Shown here piece after piece: positions 1 through 9,017 of a stretch of DNA of 64,000 bases (positions are counted from its first letter, which is position 1; the number at the start of each line of letters is the position of its first letter). The stretch is from Propionibacteriales bacterium (GTDB taxonomy: Bacteria; Actinomycetota; Actinomycetes; Propionibacteriales; Nocardioidaceae), in contig JAPLCA010000005.1 of the NCBI GenBank assembly GCA_026392465.1, positions 62,001-126,000 on the forward strand. Direction: 5' to 3'. The notes below the pieces were generated by a model. It did no database searches. It saw only the letters and a program-made list of their open reading frames with translations, and was not told the origin of the DNA. The position numbers and the translations under genes were made by a program.

Positions 1-975
1 GCCCCCTACGTGACGATGCGCCCCGGTCCGGCGTTCGACACGTTCGGCGAGATCGGCGGCCGGCAGATGTTCACGTTCGGCAAGGGCGTCAAGACCTACC
101 CGGTCGACGGTGCGCTGGACTTCACCACGGTGTCCGTCACCCGGGCCGACACCCACGTGAGCCTCGGGTCGGTCGTCGAGGCGTTCCTCACCTCCGACGT
201 GGCCGTCGTGCCCCGCGACATCGTCTACCCCGACGACGAGTCCGCCGCGGCGTCGAAGGCCGAGGGCCAGGCGCAGCTGACCAGCTCCAAGGACAGCTCG
301 CTCGTCGTCGCGTTGAGGGCCGCCGGCTACCGCGTGGGCGAGCGGTCGTCCGTCGCCGCCGTCGCGCAGGACGGTGGCGCCGCGGGCCGGTTGAAGCCGA
401 AGGACGAGATCACCGCCGTCGACGGTCGACGCACGCCGTCCTCCGCGTCGGTCGTCGAGGCCGTGGGTCGGGTCAAGCCGGGTGCGACCGTCACCCTCGA
501 CGTGGTCCGTGACGGCAAGCAGCGCACCGTCGACGTGACCACCCGCCCCGACCCGCGCGACGCATCCGTCCCGCGGGTGGGCGTCTCGCTCGGCACCGTC
601 TACGACTTCCCGATCGATGTCGAGAACAACGTCGGCGACGAGGTCGGCGGGCCCAGCGCCGGCACCATGTTCGCGCTCGCGATCTACGACCGGCTCACGC
701 CCGGCTCGCTCACGGGTGGGCGCAAGATCGCCGGCACCGGCACCATGAGCCCCGACGGCACCGTGGGTCCCATCGGCGGGGTGCGCCAGAAGATCGCCGG
801 TGCCGCCGCGGCGGGCGCCACGGTGTTCCTCGTCCCCGACGCGAACTGCGCGGAGGCCGCGCAGGGCTCGGACCACGGCATGACCCTCGTGCGCGTCGCC
901 ACCTTCGACGAGGCCGTCAAGGAGCTCGAGGCGCTCGCGAAGGACCCCGACGCCCGGGTCAGGACGTGCTCGTGA
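1..975 (+). CDS. PDZ-domain Lon-like serine protease (YlbL family), 5' truncated
   Basis: The frame is open from base 1, so the N-terminal membrane anchor lies outside the window. A PDZ domain occupies the middle, with a typical GGAAGRLKPKDEI binding-loop segment and the run ITAVDGRRTPS. The C-terminal half is an S16 (Lon) protease domain: the catalytic Ser is in GGPSAGTMFAL and the Lys is in the GGVRQKI segment about 45 residues later. Family members are membrane-anchored proteases with the PDZ and protease domains outside the cytoplasm. The following PPA1309-family gene overlaps its stop codon by 4 bp (GTGA at 972-975), and the UPF0182 gene comes next, a neighbourhood conserved in actinobacteria. 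The substrate is unknown. Confidence 0.93.
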   Translation, partial: APYVTMRPGPAFDTFGEIGGRQMFTFGKGVKTYPVDGALDFTTVSVTRADTHVSLGSVVEAFLTSDVAVVPRDIVYPDDESAAASKAEGQAQLTSSKDSSLVVALRAAGYRVGERSSVAAVAQDGGAAGRLKPKDEITAVDGRRTPSSASVVEAVGRVKPGATVTLDVVRDGKQRTVDVTTRPDPRDASVPRVGVSLGTVYDFPIDVENNVGDEVGGPSAGTMFALAIYDRLTPGSLTGGRKIAGTGTMSPDGTVGPIGGVRQKIAGAAAAGATVFLVPDANCAEAAQGSDHGMTLVRVATFDEAVKELEALAKDPDARVRTCS

Positions 976-1520
976 CCACGCCCGAGCAGGAGCCACTGCC
1001 CTCCACGCCGCTGCGGCTGGCCGCGCTCGAGGTCGAGGCGCACGTGGCTGCGGACGGGTGGGACCAGGCGCCCCGCCTCTACGCGCTCGTGCGCACCGCC
1101 GCACTCGTCGAGGCCGAGCCGTCGCTCGCCGCCCAGCTCGCCGTCCCGCTGCGTGACGCTCCGGACGGGTTCACGACGATCGAGCAGGAACTGCACCTCG
1201 AGGGACGACCGCTCGAGGACGTGCTCGACGAGATCCAGTGGCCCGACGCCGTCGACGGGTGCGCCGTCGTCGTCGAGCGGATCATGCTGCCGCCGGAGGC
1301 CGAGCAGGACCTGCCGTCGGACCCGGCCGCGGTCGCGGAGGCTGCCGCCGGCCACCCCGCCCGCCAGGACGTGCGCCTCGTGGCCGCCGTCGACCGGACG
1401 GGGGAGCGGCACAGCGCCGTCCGAGCCCGCACGCCCGCCGACGCGGCGCTCCTCGAGGGCCCCGACCTCGTGCCCGGTCTGGTGCAGGCCCTGCTCCGCA
1501 CCCTCGACCTGAACGCCTGA
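972..1520 (+). CDS. PPA1309 family protein
   Basis: This is a cytoplasmic protein of about 182 residues with no membrane segment. It matches the actinobacterial PPA1309 family: an N-terminal helix TPLRLAALEVEAHVA, then DGWDQAPRLYALVRT, and a C-terminal DLVPGLVQALLRTLD. An alternative GTG lies at 966, but GTG 972 gives the usual 4-bp GTGA overlap with the protease gene and is preferred. The family has no established function. Its conserved position between the PDZ protease and the UPF0182 membrane protein suggests a common role at the cell envelope, which is inference only. Confidence 0.88.
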   Translation: MTTPEQEPLPSTPLRLAALEVEAHVAADGWDQAPRLYALVRTAALVEAEPSLAAQLAVPLRDAPDGFTTIEQELHLEGRPLEDVLDEIQWPDAVDGCAVVVERIMLPPEAEQDLPSDPAAVAEAAAGHPARQDVRLVAAVDRTGERHSAVRARTPADAALLEGPDLVPGLVQALLRTLDLNA

Positions 1521-1584
1521 CGTAGGCTCGCCCCACCGTCAGCCCCACCGCTGGACCCGACCCCAGAACGACACCTGGAGCCCC

Positions 1585-4500
1585 GTGAGCGACATCTTCG
1601 GTACCCCCCGTCCCCGACCCGAGCCGACGCCCGGCGGGGTGGACAAGCGCCGGAAGGTGCTCGTGCCCACGCTCGTCACCCTGGCGGCGCTGCTGTTCCT
1701 CGGGTCGATCTTCACGTCGGTGTGGACCGACCGGCTCTGGTTCCGGTCCGTCGACTACTCGAACGTGTTCACCACGGTGATCGTGAACCGGGTCGGCCTG
1801 TTCGCGGTGCTCGGCCTGCTGTTCGGGCTCGTCGTCGCCGCCAACGCGTGGCTCGCGCACCGGCTCCAGCCGGACGCGCTCCCGGTGCGCCGCGACGACC
1901 CCGCGTTCCGGTACCGGCAGGCGCTCTCGCCGGTGAAGCGTCCGGCGCTCGTCGTGCTCGCGGTCGTGCTGACGGTCTTCGCCGGCTCCGTCGCGTCGTC
2001 GCGCTGGGAGACCTTCCAGCTGTGGCGCCACGGCACGTCCTTCGGCCAGCAGGACCCGCAGTTCAAGAAGGACATCGGCTTCTTCGTCTTCGACCTGCCG
2101 TGGCTCAACTTCCTGTCCTCGTTCCTGTTCGCCCTGGTCGTCGTGGCCGTCCTGGTGAGCGTCTTCGTGCACTACGTCTTCGGCGGCATCCGGTTCGCCG
2201 GTCGCGGCCCGCGCTTCACGCGCGCGGCGCAGGTGCACCTCGCGGTGCTGGTCGGGTTCGGCGTGCTGCTGCGGGCGTTCGGCTACTGGCTCGACCGCTA
2301 CAACCTGGCCGTCAACGGGTCCGGTCTGTTCACCGGCATCGGCTTCACCGACGCGAAGGCCCGGATCCCCGCGGCGAACATCCTCATCGGCGTCGCGCTC
2401 GTGTGCGCCGTGCTGTTCTTCGCGTCCGTCTTCGTGAAGTCGTGGGTGCTGCCGGGGGTGGGACTCGGCCTGCTGCTCCTCACCTCGGTGCTCATCGGCG
2501 GTGTCTGGCCCTACGTGATGCAGTCCTTCCAGGTGCGGCCGTCGGAGCCGGACAAGGAGGGTCCGTACATCGCCCGGAACATCGAGGCGACCCGCGACGC
2601 CTACGACGTCGCCGACGTCGAGACCGAGGACTACACCGCGAACACGACGCTGACGCCGCAGGAGCTCAACGCGTCGGCCGAGTCGCGCGTCAGCACCCGG
2701 CTCCTCGACCCCACGCTCATCTCGCCGGCGTTCCAGCAGCTGCAGCAGGTGCGCGGCTACTACACCGTCCCGGACACCCTCGACGTCGACCGCTACAAGC
2801 TCGGCGACGACGACATCCCGCAGGACGTCATCATCGCGGCCCGCGAGCTCGACCTGGGCGGCCTGCAGGACTCGCAGCGCAACTGGGCCAACGACCACAC
2901 CGTCTACACCCACGGCTACGGCATCATCGCCGCGCGCGGCAACCAGCGGGGCGAGCAGGGCGAGCCCGTGTGGGTCGAGAAGGACATCCCGCCGGTCGGT
3001 GAGATCGAGACCGAGGTGCCGCCGCGGATCTACTTCGGCGAGAGCTCCCCGTCGTACTCGATCGTCGGTCGTCCGGACGGCGCCGCACCGATCGAGGTCG
3101 ACATCCCGCGCGGTGGCGGGTCGGGCAACGACGGCGCCGAGAGCGCGACGCAGAACACCTACGACGGCGAGGGTGGCGTGCCCGTCGGCAGCCTCTTCCA
3201 CAAGGTGCTCTACGCGTTCAAGTTCGCCGAGCCCAACATCGTGCTCTCCAACCGCGTCAACGAGAACTCCAAGATCCTCTACGACCGGCACCCCCGCGAC
3301 CGCGTCGAGAAGGTCGCACCGTGGCTGACGGTCGACGGCGACACCTACCCGGCCGTCGTCGACGGTCGCGTGGTGTGGATCGTCGACGGCTACACGACGA
3401 GCAACAGCTACCCCTACAGCGAGCGCCGCTCGCTGCGCCAGGCCACCGACGACACGCTGACGCAGGGTACGTCGCAGGCCGCGCTGCCGACGGACAACGT
3501 CAACTACATGCGCAACTCCGTCAAGGCCGTGGTCGACGCCTACGACGGCAGCGTGAAGCTGTACCAGTGGGACACCCAGGACCCGGTCCTCAAGACGTGG
3601 ATGAAGGTCTTCCCGGGTGTCGTCGAGCCCCGCTCGGAGATCGACCAGAGCCTGCTGGAGCACCTGCGCTACCCGGTCGACCTGTTCAAGGTCCAGCGCA
3701 ACGTGCTCGAGCGCTACCACGTGACGGACGCGCAGACGTTCTACGAGGACGGTGAGCGCTGGCGTGTGCCCGAGGACCCGGCGACCCCGTCGGGCCAGAC
3801 GAAGACCCAGCAGCCGCCGTACTTCCTGACGACGGCCCGTCCCGGCCAGGAGGACCCGGCGTTCTCGCTGACCAGCGTCTACCTCCCGAACAGCCGCCAG
3901 AACCTGGCTGCGTTCATGTCGGTGAACTCGGAGGCGTCGAGCGAGGACTACGGCAAGATGCAGATCCTGCAGCTGCCGAGCGACACGCAGGTGCCGGGTC
4001 CGAGCCAGATCGCCAACCAGTTCAGCTCCGACCGCGGCGTGACCCAGGCGTTGCTGCAGTTCCGTCAGTCCGACGCGCAGGTCCTCAACGGCAACCTGCT
4101 GACCCTGCCGGTCGGCGACGCGCTGCTGTACGTGCAGCCCGTCTACATCCGACGGCAGGCGACCGAGGGCACGTACCCGGTGCTGCAGTTCGTCGCGGCG
4201 TCCTTCGGCGAGGAGGTCGGCTTCGGTCAGACCCTCGACGAGGCGCTGCGCGTCGCGCTCGGCCTGGCCGAGGGGTCGGTGCCCGACCCCGACGAGGAGT
4301 CCTCGGGCGGCGGCACCGGCGGCGGTGGCGACGGTGGCGCGAAGACGACCCAGGAGTACCTGCGCGACGCATCGGCGGCCTACTCCGCGGCCCAGAAGGC
4401 CCTCGAGGAGGGCGACCTCGCCGAGTACCAGCGTCGGATTGACCAGATGAACGCAGCGGTCGAGAACGCCCAGGACGCCCTCGGCCAGTCCGACCAGTAG
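1585..4500 (+). CDS. UPF0182 family large membrane protein
   Basis: The 971-residue product has about seven hydrophobic segments in its first 320 residues, starting with KVLVPTLVTLAALLFLGSIF. A large extracytoplasmic region of about 570 residues follows, then a low-complexity Gly/Asp linker and an acidic, coiled-coil-like tail (ALEEGDLAEYQRRIDQMNAA). This architecture and length are those of UPF0182 proteins, which are widespread in actinobacteria and cyanobacteria and have no assigned biochemical function. The start is GTG 1585, about 10 nt after an ACCTGGAG ribosome-binding sequence. It is followed by a block of palindromic repeats rather than another gene, so the three-gene run ends here. 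Confidence 0.95.
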   Translation: MSDIFGTPRPRPEPTPGGVDKRRKVLVPTLVTLAALLFLGSIFTSVWTDRLWFRSVDYSNVFTTVIVNRVGLFAVLGLLFGLVVAANAWLAHRLQPDALPVRRDDPAFRYRQALSPVKRPALVVLAVVLTVFAGSVASSRWETFQLWRHGTSFGQQDPQFKKDIGFFVFDLPWLNFLSSFLFALVVVAVLVSVFVHYVFGGIRFAGRGPRFTRAAQVHLAVLVGFGVLLRAFGYWLDRYNLAVNGSGLFTGIGFTDAKARIPAANILIGVALVCAVLFFASVFVKSWVLPGVGLGLLLLTSVLIGGVWPYVMQSFQVRPSEPDKEGPYIARNIEATRDAYDVADVETEDYTANTTLTPQELNASAESRVSTRLLDPTLISPAFQQLQQVRGYYTVPDTLDVDRYKLGDDDIPQDVIIAARELDLGGLQDSQRNWANDHTVYTHGYGIIAARGNQRGEQGEPVWVEKDIPPVGEIETEVPPRIYFGESSPSYSIVGRPDGAAPIEVDIPRGGGSGNDGAESATQNTYDGEGGVPVGSLFHKVLYAFKFAEPNIVLSNRVNENSKILYDRHPRDRVEKVAPWLTVDGDTYPAVVDGRVVWIVDGYTTSNSYPYSERRSLRQATDDTLTQGTSQAALPTDNVNYMRNSVKAVVDAYDGSVKLYQWDTQDPVLKTWMKVFPGVVEPRSEIDQSLLEHLRYPVDLFKVQRNVLERYHVTDAQTFYEDGERWRVPEDPATPSGQTKTQQPPYFLTTARPGQEDPAFSLTSVYLPNSRQNLAAFMSVNSEASSEDYGKMQILQLPSDTQVPGPSQIANQFSSDRGVTQALLQFRQSDAQVLNGNLLTLPVGDALLYVQPVYIRRQATEGTYPVLQFVAASFGEEVGFGQTLDEALRVALGLAEGSVPDPDEESSGGGTGGGGDGGAKTTQEYLRDASAAYSAAQKALEEGDLAEYQRRIDQMNAAVENAQDALGQSDQ

Positions 4501-4510
4501 CCCCGCCCGG

Positions 4511-4985
4511 GGTTCCGCTGGTCGAGTAGTCCGACCGGCGACGAAGGAGCCCGGTCGGGCGTATCGAGACCACTCTGGGCTGTCGCTGGGGGTTGGTCCG
4601 CGCTGATCCATTGCCGGGTGGTCTCGATACGCGGCACGGAGCTCCTTCGTCGCTCGTGCCGCTACTCGACCAGCGGAGGGTTTCGCTGGTCGAGTAGCGC
4701 GGAGCGCTGGGGGCACCTCCCGCTTGCGGGGGCGGAACGAGCGTGCTTCGGGCGTATCGAGGCCACTCTGGGGGTTCGCTGGGGGCCGGTCCACGCTGAT
4801 CCGTTGCCGGGTGGTCTCGCTCCGTCGCGGCTACGCCCCCTGTGCGACGGCTCCATCGCAGCGACGAGCTCGCTGGCGCTCGCCGTCGCTGCTGCTCGAC
4901 CAGCGGACGGTTTCGCTGGTCGAGCAGCGCGGAGCCGCGGGAGGTGCCCCTAGCGCGGGGCCGCTGCTCGACCAGCGGGGGCTTC
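4511..4985. repeat. Cluster of palindromic intergenic repeats (CTGGTCGAGTAG type)
   Basis: This gene-free stretch is built from repeated inverted arms. CGCTGGTCGAGTAG occurs at about 4516-4529 and 4684-4697, with the complement CTACTCGACCAGCG at 4662-4675. A variant with CTGCTCGACCAGCG appears near 4893-4906 and 4964-4977, and CGCTGGTCGAGCAG near 4914-4927. Between the arms two copies of a longer segment recur: a GGGCGTATCGAG block followed by CACTCTGGG, GGTCC.CGCTGATCC.TTGCCGGGTGGTCTC. Such REP-like elements are common between actinobacterial genes. Short open frames inside it on both strands follow the repeats and are not genes. Confidence 0.85.
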
Positions 4986-5008
4986 GGGGGCGGTGGCACG
5001 CTGGGGGG

Positions 5009-5386
5009 ATGAGACGGGTCGGGTGGGTGCTGGTGGCGGTGGTCCTCGCGGGGTGCGGGGGCGGCGGTGGGGGAGACGAGCAGGACGGCACAGCGGCGCC
5101 CGCGCCGTCGTCGTCGCTGCCGGACGACCCCACACCGACGCTGCCCGACGACCCGACGGGCAAGCCGTCGGCCGGCCTGCAGAGCGTCACGGGCGTCGTG
5201 GAGCGCTCGCCGGAGGACCGGTGCGTCACGCTCGCCGCGACCGGCCGCACGTGGGTGCTCACAGGAACGGTCGCCGGCCTGGAGGCCGGCGACCGTGTCA
5301 CCGTGCGGGGCCGGCCCGACCCCGACGCGACCACCACCTGTCAGCGAGGACCGGTGCTCGTCGTCGTCGAGGTCGAGCGCGGCTGA
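5009..5386 (+). CDS. Small secreted lipoprotein with OB-fold-like domain
   Basis: The product has 125 residues. It begins with a lipoprotein signal (MRRVGWVLVAVVLAGC) whose lipobox LAGC places the lipidated Cys at residue 16. A low-complexity linker of Gly, Ala, Pro and Asp follows to about residue 55. The C-terminal 65 residues form a compact beta-rich domain (VTGVVERSPEDRCVTLAA ... GLEAGDRVTVRGRP) that resembles a small OB-fold; the fold is inference. The start was chosen at ATG 5009 because it begins the signal peptide and follows a purine-rich CTGGGGGG. The stop codon directly abuts the stop codon of the convergent subtilase gene. Confidence 0.85.
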   Translation: MRRVGWVLVAVVLAGCGGGGGGDEQDGTAAPAPSSSLPDDPTPTLPDDPTGKPSAGLQSVTGVVERSPEDRCVTLAATGRTWVLTGTVAGLEAGDRVTVRGRPDPDATTTCQRGPVLVVVEVERG

Positions 5387-8300
5387 CTACTCCTGCTCGT
5401 CCTTCGCCGTCGCCTGCGGAGCGAGCGGCTGAGCCGTCTCCGGGGCGGTCGGCGTCGTGGTGGTCGCCGACGGCGTCGGCTCGGGAGCCGAGCCGGTCAC
5501 CCGGACCGTGCCGCTGCCGAGCACCGCACCCTCGGACGAGACCACCTGCATCTCGCCGAACAGCGAGCGACCCTCGGTCGGCTGCGCCGTGGGCTGCAGC
5601 GACCCCTGGACGACCGCCGAGCCGCCGCGTGCCAGCTGGACGGGCGTGTCGTCGACCGCGAGCGTGCCCAGCCCCGAGGAGTAGAACACGTCCAGGTAGT
5701 CGTACTCGGTGCTTCCTGCCGGGACGGAGTAGCCCTGGACCACGACCGTGTACGTGCCGGCGGCGGGTGCGTCGAGCGTGACCGACTCCTCGGAGTCACC
5801 GTCCGCCGACTGGCCGGCCAGCGACCCGTCGGCGTTGAGGACGGCGAGGTCGAGGTCGGCGCCGGCGTCGGACGTGCTGCCGATGGTCGCCGTGAGGCTC
5901 GACGCACCCTCCGGGACGTCGACGGTGTACGTCTGCTGAGCACCGTCGTCGATCGTCTTGCGCTCCGCGAGGGCACTGCCCAGGTCGCCACCACGCGGCG
6001 TGACCGTGACCGGACCGAACGCGTTCTTGAGCGTCCACTCCAGGTCGGTCGCTCCACCCTCGGCGGCCGGGGCGACCTCCTGGGAAGCCGGGTCGACGGT
6101 GACGCCCTGGACGGCGGCGGTCAGGGTGAACGGGTTGTCGAGCAGCGGCGACGTGCGACGCGACTCGACCTCGATCTCCCAGACGCCCGGCAGCGGGTCG
6201 GCGTAGCTCCGCGACGTCGGCTTGCAGGCCTTCGCGTCGCTGAAGTTGGTGTAGCACGCCGTCGACGCCGTCGACTCGACCGGGACGCCGTAGGGGTTGA
6301 TCGCGATGAACCGGGTCTGGCTGCGCGTGGCGATGCCGGACAGGTTCACCTGCAGCGCCTTGGCGCCCTCCGGCACCGACACGAAGTACGACGTGGACCG
6401 GTTGCGCTGGACCGTGCCGCGGTTCTCCTTGGCGAAGCTCGGCGAGGTCAGCCCCGTGGACTGCACGACCGTGACCATGACGCGGTGGTCGACGACCGGG
6501 GTCGCCGGGTCGTCGATCTCCACGATCGCCGAGTGCGCTCCCTGCGTCTTGGCGGTGGCGGTCACCGGCAGGCTCACCGTGCGACCCCGCGCGAGCGTGA
6601 TCGAGGTGGGCGCGCGGAAGGTGCCGTCGTTGCCGACGATGCGGACCGTGTGCTTGACCGACCGGTAGGTGCCGGACGAGCGCGTGATCTTGACGTCGTA
6701 CTTCTTGGCCTTGTTCAGCGTCTGACCGCCCTGGTCGGCGGCACAGCGGTTGTACAGGCCCGTGCCGCGACCCGGCTTCGCCAGGAAGTCCGACAGCGGG
6801 GTGCAGACCGGCGCGTCCGTGCGGTAGTCGGCCGTGACGGCCTTCTTGAGCAGCAGGCTCCACGCACCGGGCACGTTGACCTGGCCGGCACCCTGCCCCG
6901 CGACCGACTCGCCCGGGAAGAGCTTCGCCGACGAGTACAGCGCGTTGCGCAGCTGCTTGGGCGTCACCGGGACCTCACGGGCGAGGGTGCCTGAGAGCAG
7001 CACGGCTGCGGCGCCGGCGGCCTGCGGCGAGGCCATCGACGTGCCGTTGAACATGGCGTAGCCGACCGGGAGCGTGTAGCCGGCCTCCTTGAGGTCGGGC
7101 TGCTTGAGCCACTGGGGCACGGTCGAGATCGCCGAGCCGGGGGCCGCGATGTTGGGCTTGAAGTCGCCGGACTCCGTCGGGCCACGCGAGGAGAACGGGT
7201 GCAGCGCGAGCGCGGCCGAGACGACCGAGCCGTAGTTGGCCTTCCAGGTCCCCTTGGAGATGGACGACGCCACGCTCACGACCTTGCCGGCCACGGACGG
7301 GTCGCCGATGGTGTTCAGGCCCGGGCCGCTGTTGCCGGCGGAGATGAACAGCTGCACGCCGTAGTCGTCGATCAGACGGTCGTAGACCGTCGCACGCGCG
7401 TTGTTCGCGTCGTTCAGGGCGGGCAGGCCGCCGATGGACATGTTGACGACGTCGACACCGCGGTTGGTGACGAGGTCGACCATGCCGTCGAGCAGGGCCG
7501 CGGCGGTGCAGCCGCCACCCCACGTGCAGGCACGGCTCGACACGATCTTGGCGCCGGGCGCCTGGCCGTTCATGGCGCCACCGAACAGCGAGTGACCGGC
7601 CGCGATCCCGGCGACGTGGCTGCCGTGCGCGTCCTCGACGATGCCGATGTTGACGAAGTCGGCGGTGCCGGGCAGGTCGGCGGGCGCGAGACTGACGTCC
7701 TCGCGGTACTCGACGGTGAACGGCATGCGCTCGACGATGTCGGTCGACGGGTCGTCGGTGCCGAAGTGGCCGACCTGGAACTTCTCCTTGTACGGGCGCA
7801 TGAGCTCGTCGTCGGAGAAGACGTTGTCCTGGTTCGCGTCGACCCAGATGTCGTGGGTGTCCTCGTCGTAGAGGATGCCGAACCGGTCGGTGGTGTCGCC
7901 GTCGCGGTTCACGTCGCCGTCGGGCTCGCTGCCGGCGGTGATGCTCTCGCTGAAGCGGTTGACGCGGAAGGTGCCCTCGCGCGGCGCGGTCCAGGTCTGC
8001 TCGGCGTAGGTGAACGTCGGGGTCGCCTTGACGGACGTGAGCATGGCCCGCCATGTGCCGTCGTCGTCGAGGAGCGGGTCGGTGCCGGTGACCCAGTCGA
8101 CGATCTTGCGCTCGCCGGTGCTGGTCTCCTGCAGGGCCGGGTGGTCGAGGTCGACGCCGGAGTCGATGATGCCGATGGTGACGCCGCGGCCGTCGTACTT
8201 CGGGTTCTTCGCGACGAAGTCGGTCGTGCCGGTCTCGCGCGTGGGCATGTACGGGTTCGCGTTCGGGGTGCTCGCGCCGGGCGCGCTGGTGGGCGCGGAA

Positions 8301-8770
8301 CCGTCGGCCGAGACCTTGCCGGGGGCGGGGTCGTCGATCGGGATGGTCTCGTCGAGGTCGACGGCCGTGACCTTCGAGAGCGCGGCGACCTTCTCCACGC
8401 GCGACGTGGGCACGCTGGCGCGGACGTAGCCCAGCTTGTCGTCGACGCGACCGACCCAGGCGCCCGACGACTCGAGGGCGTCGACGACGGCCCCGGTGGC
8501 CTTGCGCTGGGTGGCGATCATGACGGTGACGCGCTTGTCACCGTTCTGCCGCGCCTCGGCGAGCAGCTCGCGGTCGGGCTGGCCGAGCTTGTCGCCGGCC
8601 GGCGCGTCCTTGACCTCGTCGGTCTGCGCGGCCCGCTCCGGGGCCTGCTCGACCTTGGCGCGCGGGTCGTCGTTCGCGGCGTTCGCTGCGCCCGCCGAGG
8701 TGATGGCGAGCGCGAGCGCGATGGTGGAGGCGGCTCCTGAACGGAGCAGCCGTGTGCGGCGTGTGCGCAA
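5387..8770 (-). CDS. Secreted S8 family serine peptidase (subtilase)
   Basis: The preproprotein has 1127 residues and a signal peptide (basic MRTRRTRLLRSG, hydrophobic core, AANA cleavage region). A propeptide/inhibitor-like region of about 120 residues follows. The subtilisin triad is visible: Asp near residue 203 (IGIIDSGVD), His near 382 (DAHGSHVAG) and Ser near 578 (FNGTSMASP), with the oxyanion Asn in SAGNSGPG. The protease domain is followed by beta-sandwich domains of the fibronectin/pre-peptidase type and a Thr/Pro-rich tail that may pass through the wall. The start is TTG 8770 with GAGAGGA about 10 nt upstream. It probably degrades extracellular protein. The leader upstream is long and can fold. 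Confidence 0.94.
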   Translation of the reverse strand: MRTRRTRLLRSGAASTIALALAITSAGAANAANDDPRAKVEQAPERAAQTDEVKDAPAGDKLGQPDRELLAEARQNGDKRVTVMIATQRKATGAVVDALESSGAWVGRVDDKLGYVRASVPTSRVEKVAALSKVTAVDLDETIPIDDPAPGKVSADGSAPTSAPGASTPNANPYMPTRETGTTDFVAKNPKYDGRGVTIGIIDSGVDLDHPALQETSTGERKIVDWVTGTDPLLDDDGTWRAMLTSVKATPTFTYAEQTWTAPREGTFRVNRFSESITAGSEPDGDVNRDGDTTDRFGILYDEDTHDIWVDANQDNVFSDDELMRPYKEKFQVGHFGTDDPSTDIVERMPFTVEYREDVSLAPADLPGTADFVNIGIVEDAHGSHVAGIAAGHSLFGGAMNGQAPGAKIVSSRACTWGGGCTAAALLDGMVDLVTNRGVDVVNMSIGGLPALNDANNARATVYDRLIDDYGVQLFISAGNSGPGLNTIGDPSVAGKVVSVASSISKGTWKANYGSVVSAALALHPFSSRGPTESGDFKPNIAAPGSAISTVPQWLKQPDLKEAGYTLPVGYAMFNGTSMASPQAAGAAAVLLSGTLAREVPVTPKQLRNALYSSAKLFPGESVAGQGAGQVNVPGAWSLLLKKAVTADYRTDAPVCTPLSDFLAKPGRGTGLYNRCAADQGGQTLNKAKKYDVKITRSSGTYRSVKHTVRIVGNDGTFRAPTSITLARGRTVSLPVTATAKTQGAHSAIVEIDDPATPVVDHRVMVTVVQSTGLTSPSFAKENRGTVQRNRSTSYFVSVPEGAKALQVNLSGIATRSQTRFIAINPYGVPVESTASTACYTNFSDAKACKPTSRSYADPLPGVWEIEVESRRTSPLLDNPFTLTAAVQGVTVDPASQEVAPAAEGGATDLEWTLKNAFGPVTVTPRGGDLGSALAERKTIDDGAQQTYTVDVPEGASSLTATIGSTSDAGADLDLAVLNADGSLAGQSADGDSEESVTLDAPAAGTYTVVVQGYSVPAGSTEYDYLDVFYSSGLGTLAVDDTPVQLARGGSAVVQGSLQPTAQPTEGRSLFGEMQVVSSEGAVLGSGTVRVTGSAPEPTPSATTTTPTAPETAQPLAPQATAKDEQE

Positions 8771-8940
8771 GGTGGTGCGTCCTCTCTGCTACCGGACCGT
8801 GGTCCGGCGTCCCCCCGTGGGACAAGGCGTGCCTGCCCTGGAGGGGCGAGGCATGGGAGACAGTCTCACCCCGAGCCTGCTGCTGCGCCAGGGCTGAGGA
8901 GCCTGCAATCTCGGGCTTAACCGTTTCGTCACCTTGACGA
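8771..8940 (-). promoter_or_regulatory. Structured leader/promoter region of the subtilase gene
   Basis: On the minus strand this 170-nt region contains several complementary segments: AGCCCGAG pairing with CTCGGGGT about 40 nt later, GAGAC/GTCTC, TGCCT/AGGCA, and a 16-bp palindrome CCGGACC..GGTCCGG at 8792-8807 just before the ribosome-binding site. The pattern suggests a folded 5' untranslated region or a protein-binding site. No known riboswitch consensus could be confirmed by eye. Confidence 0.4.
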
Positions 8941-8952
8941 CCAGGACGCACG

Positions 8953-8984
8953 AGGCCCCTCCCGGACGGGTCCGGGAGGGGCCT
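8953..8984 (-). terminator. Terminator hairpin downstream of the alpha/beta hydrolase
   Basis: A perfect 14-bp stem (AGGCCCCTCCCGGA / TCCGGGAGGGGCCT) with a 4-nt loop lies 33 bp beyond the hydrolase stop codon. It separates that gene from the subtilase leader. Confidence 0.75.
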
Positions 8985-9017
8985 TCGCGGCGGGTGGTCC
9001 GCCGGGGCGGGGCGGGG

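Noticed and set aside
1282..4794. 1170-codon minus-strand open frame across the UPF0182 gene
   Set aside because: It is composed of Arg/Val/Asp/Glu/His-rich shadow sequence typical of the complement of a high-GC gene and has no domain. The plus-strand UPF0182 gene is clearly the real one.
4618..4953. Short open frames in the palindromic repeat block
   Set aside because: They follow the repeat units on both strands and have no independent coding features.
8771..8940. c-di-AMP (ydaO-type) riboswitch
   Set aside because: Some fragments recall the class (a GGTTAAGCCCGAG segment and GGGTGAGAC), but the order and conserved core could not be matched by eye. It is kept only as a possible structured leader.
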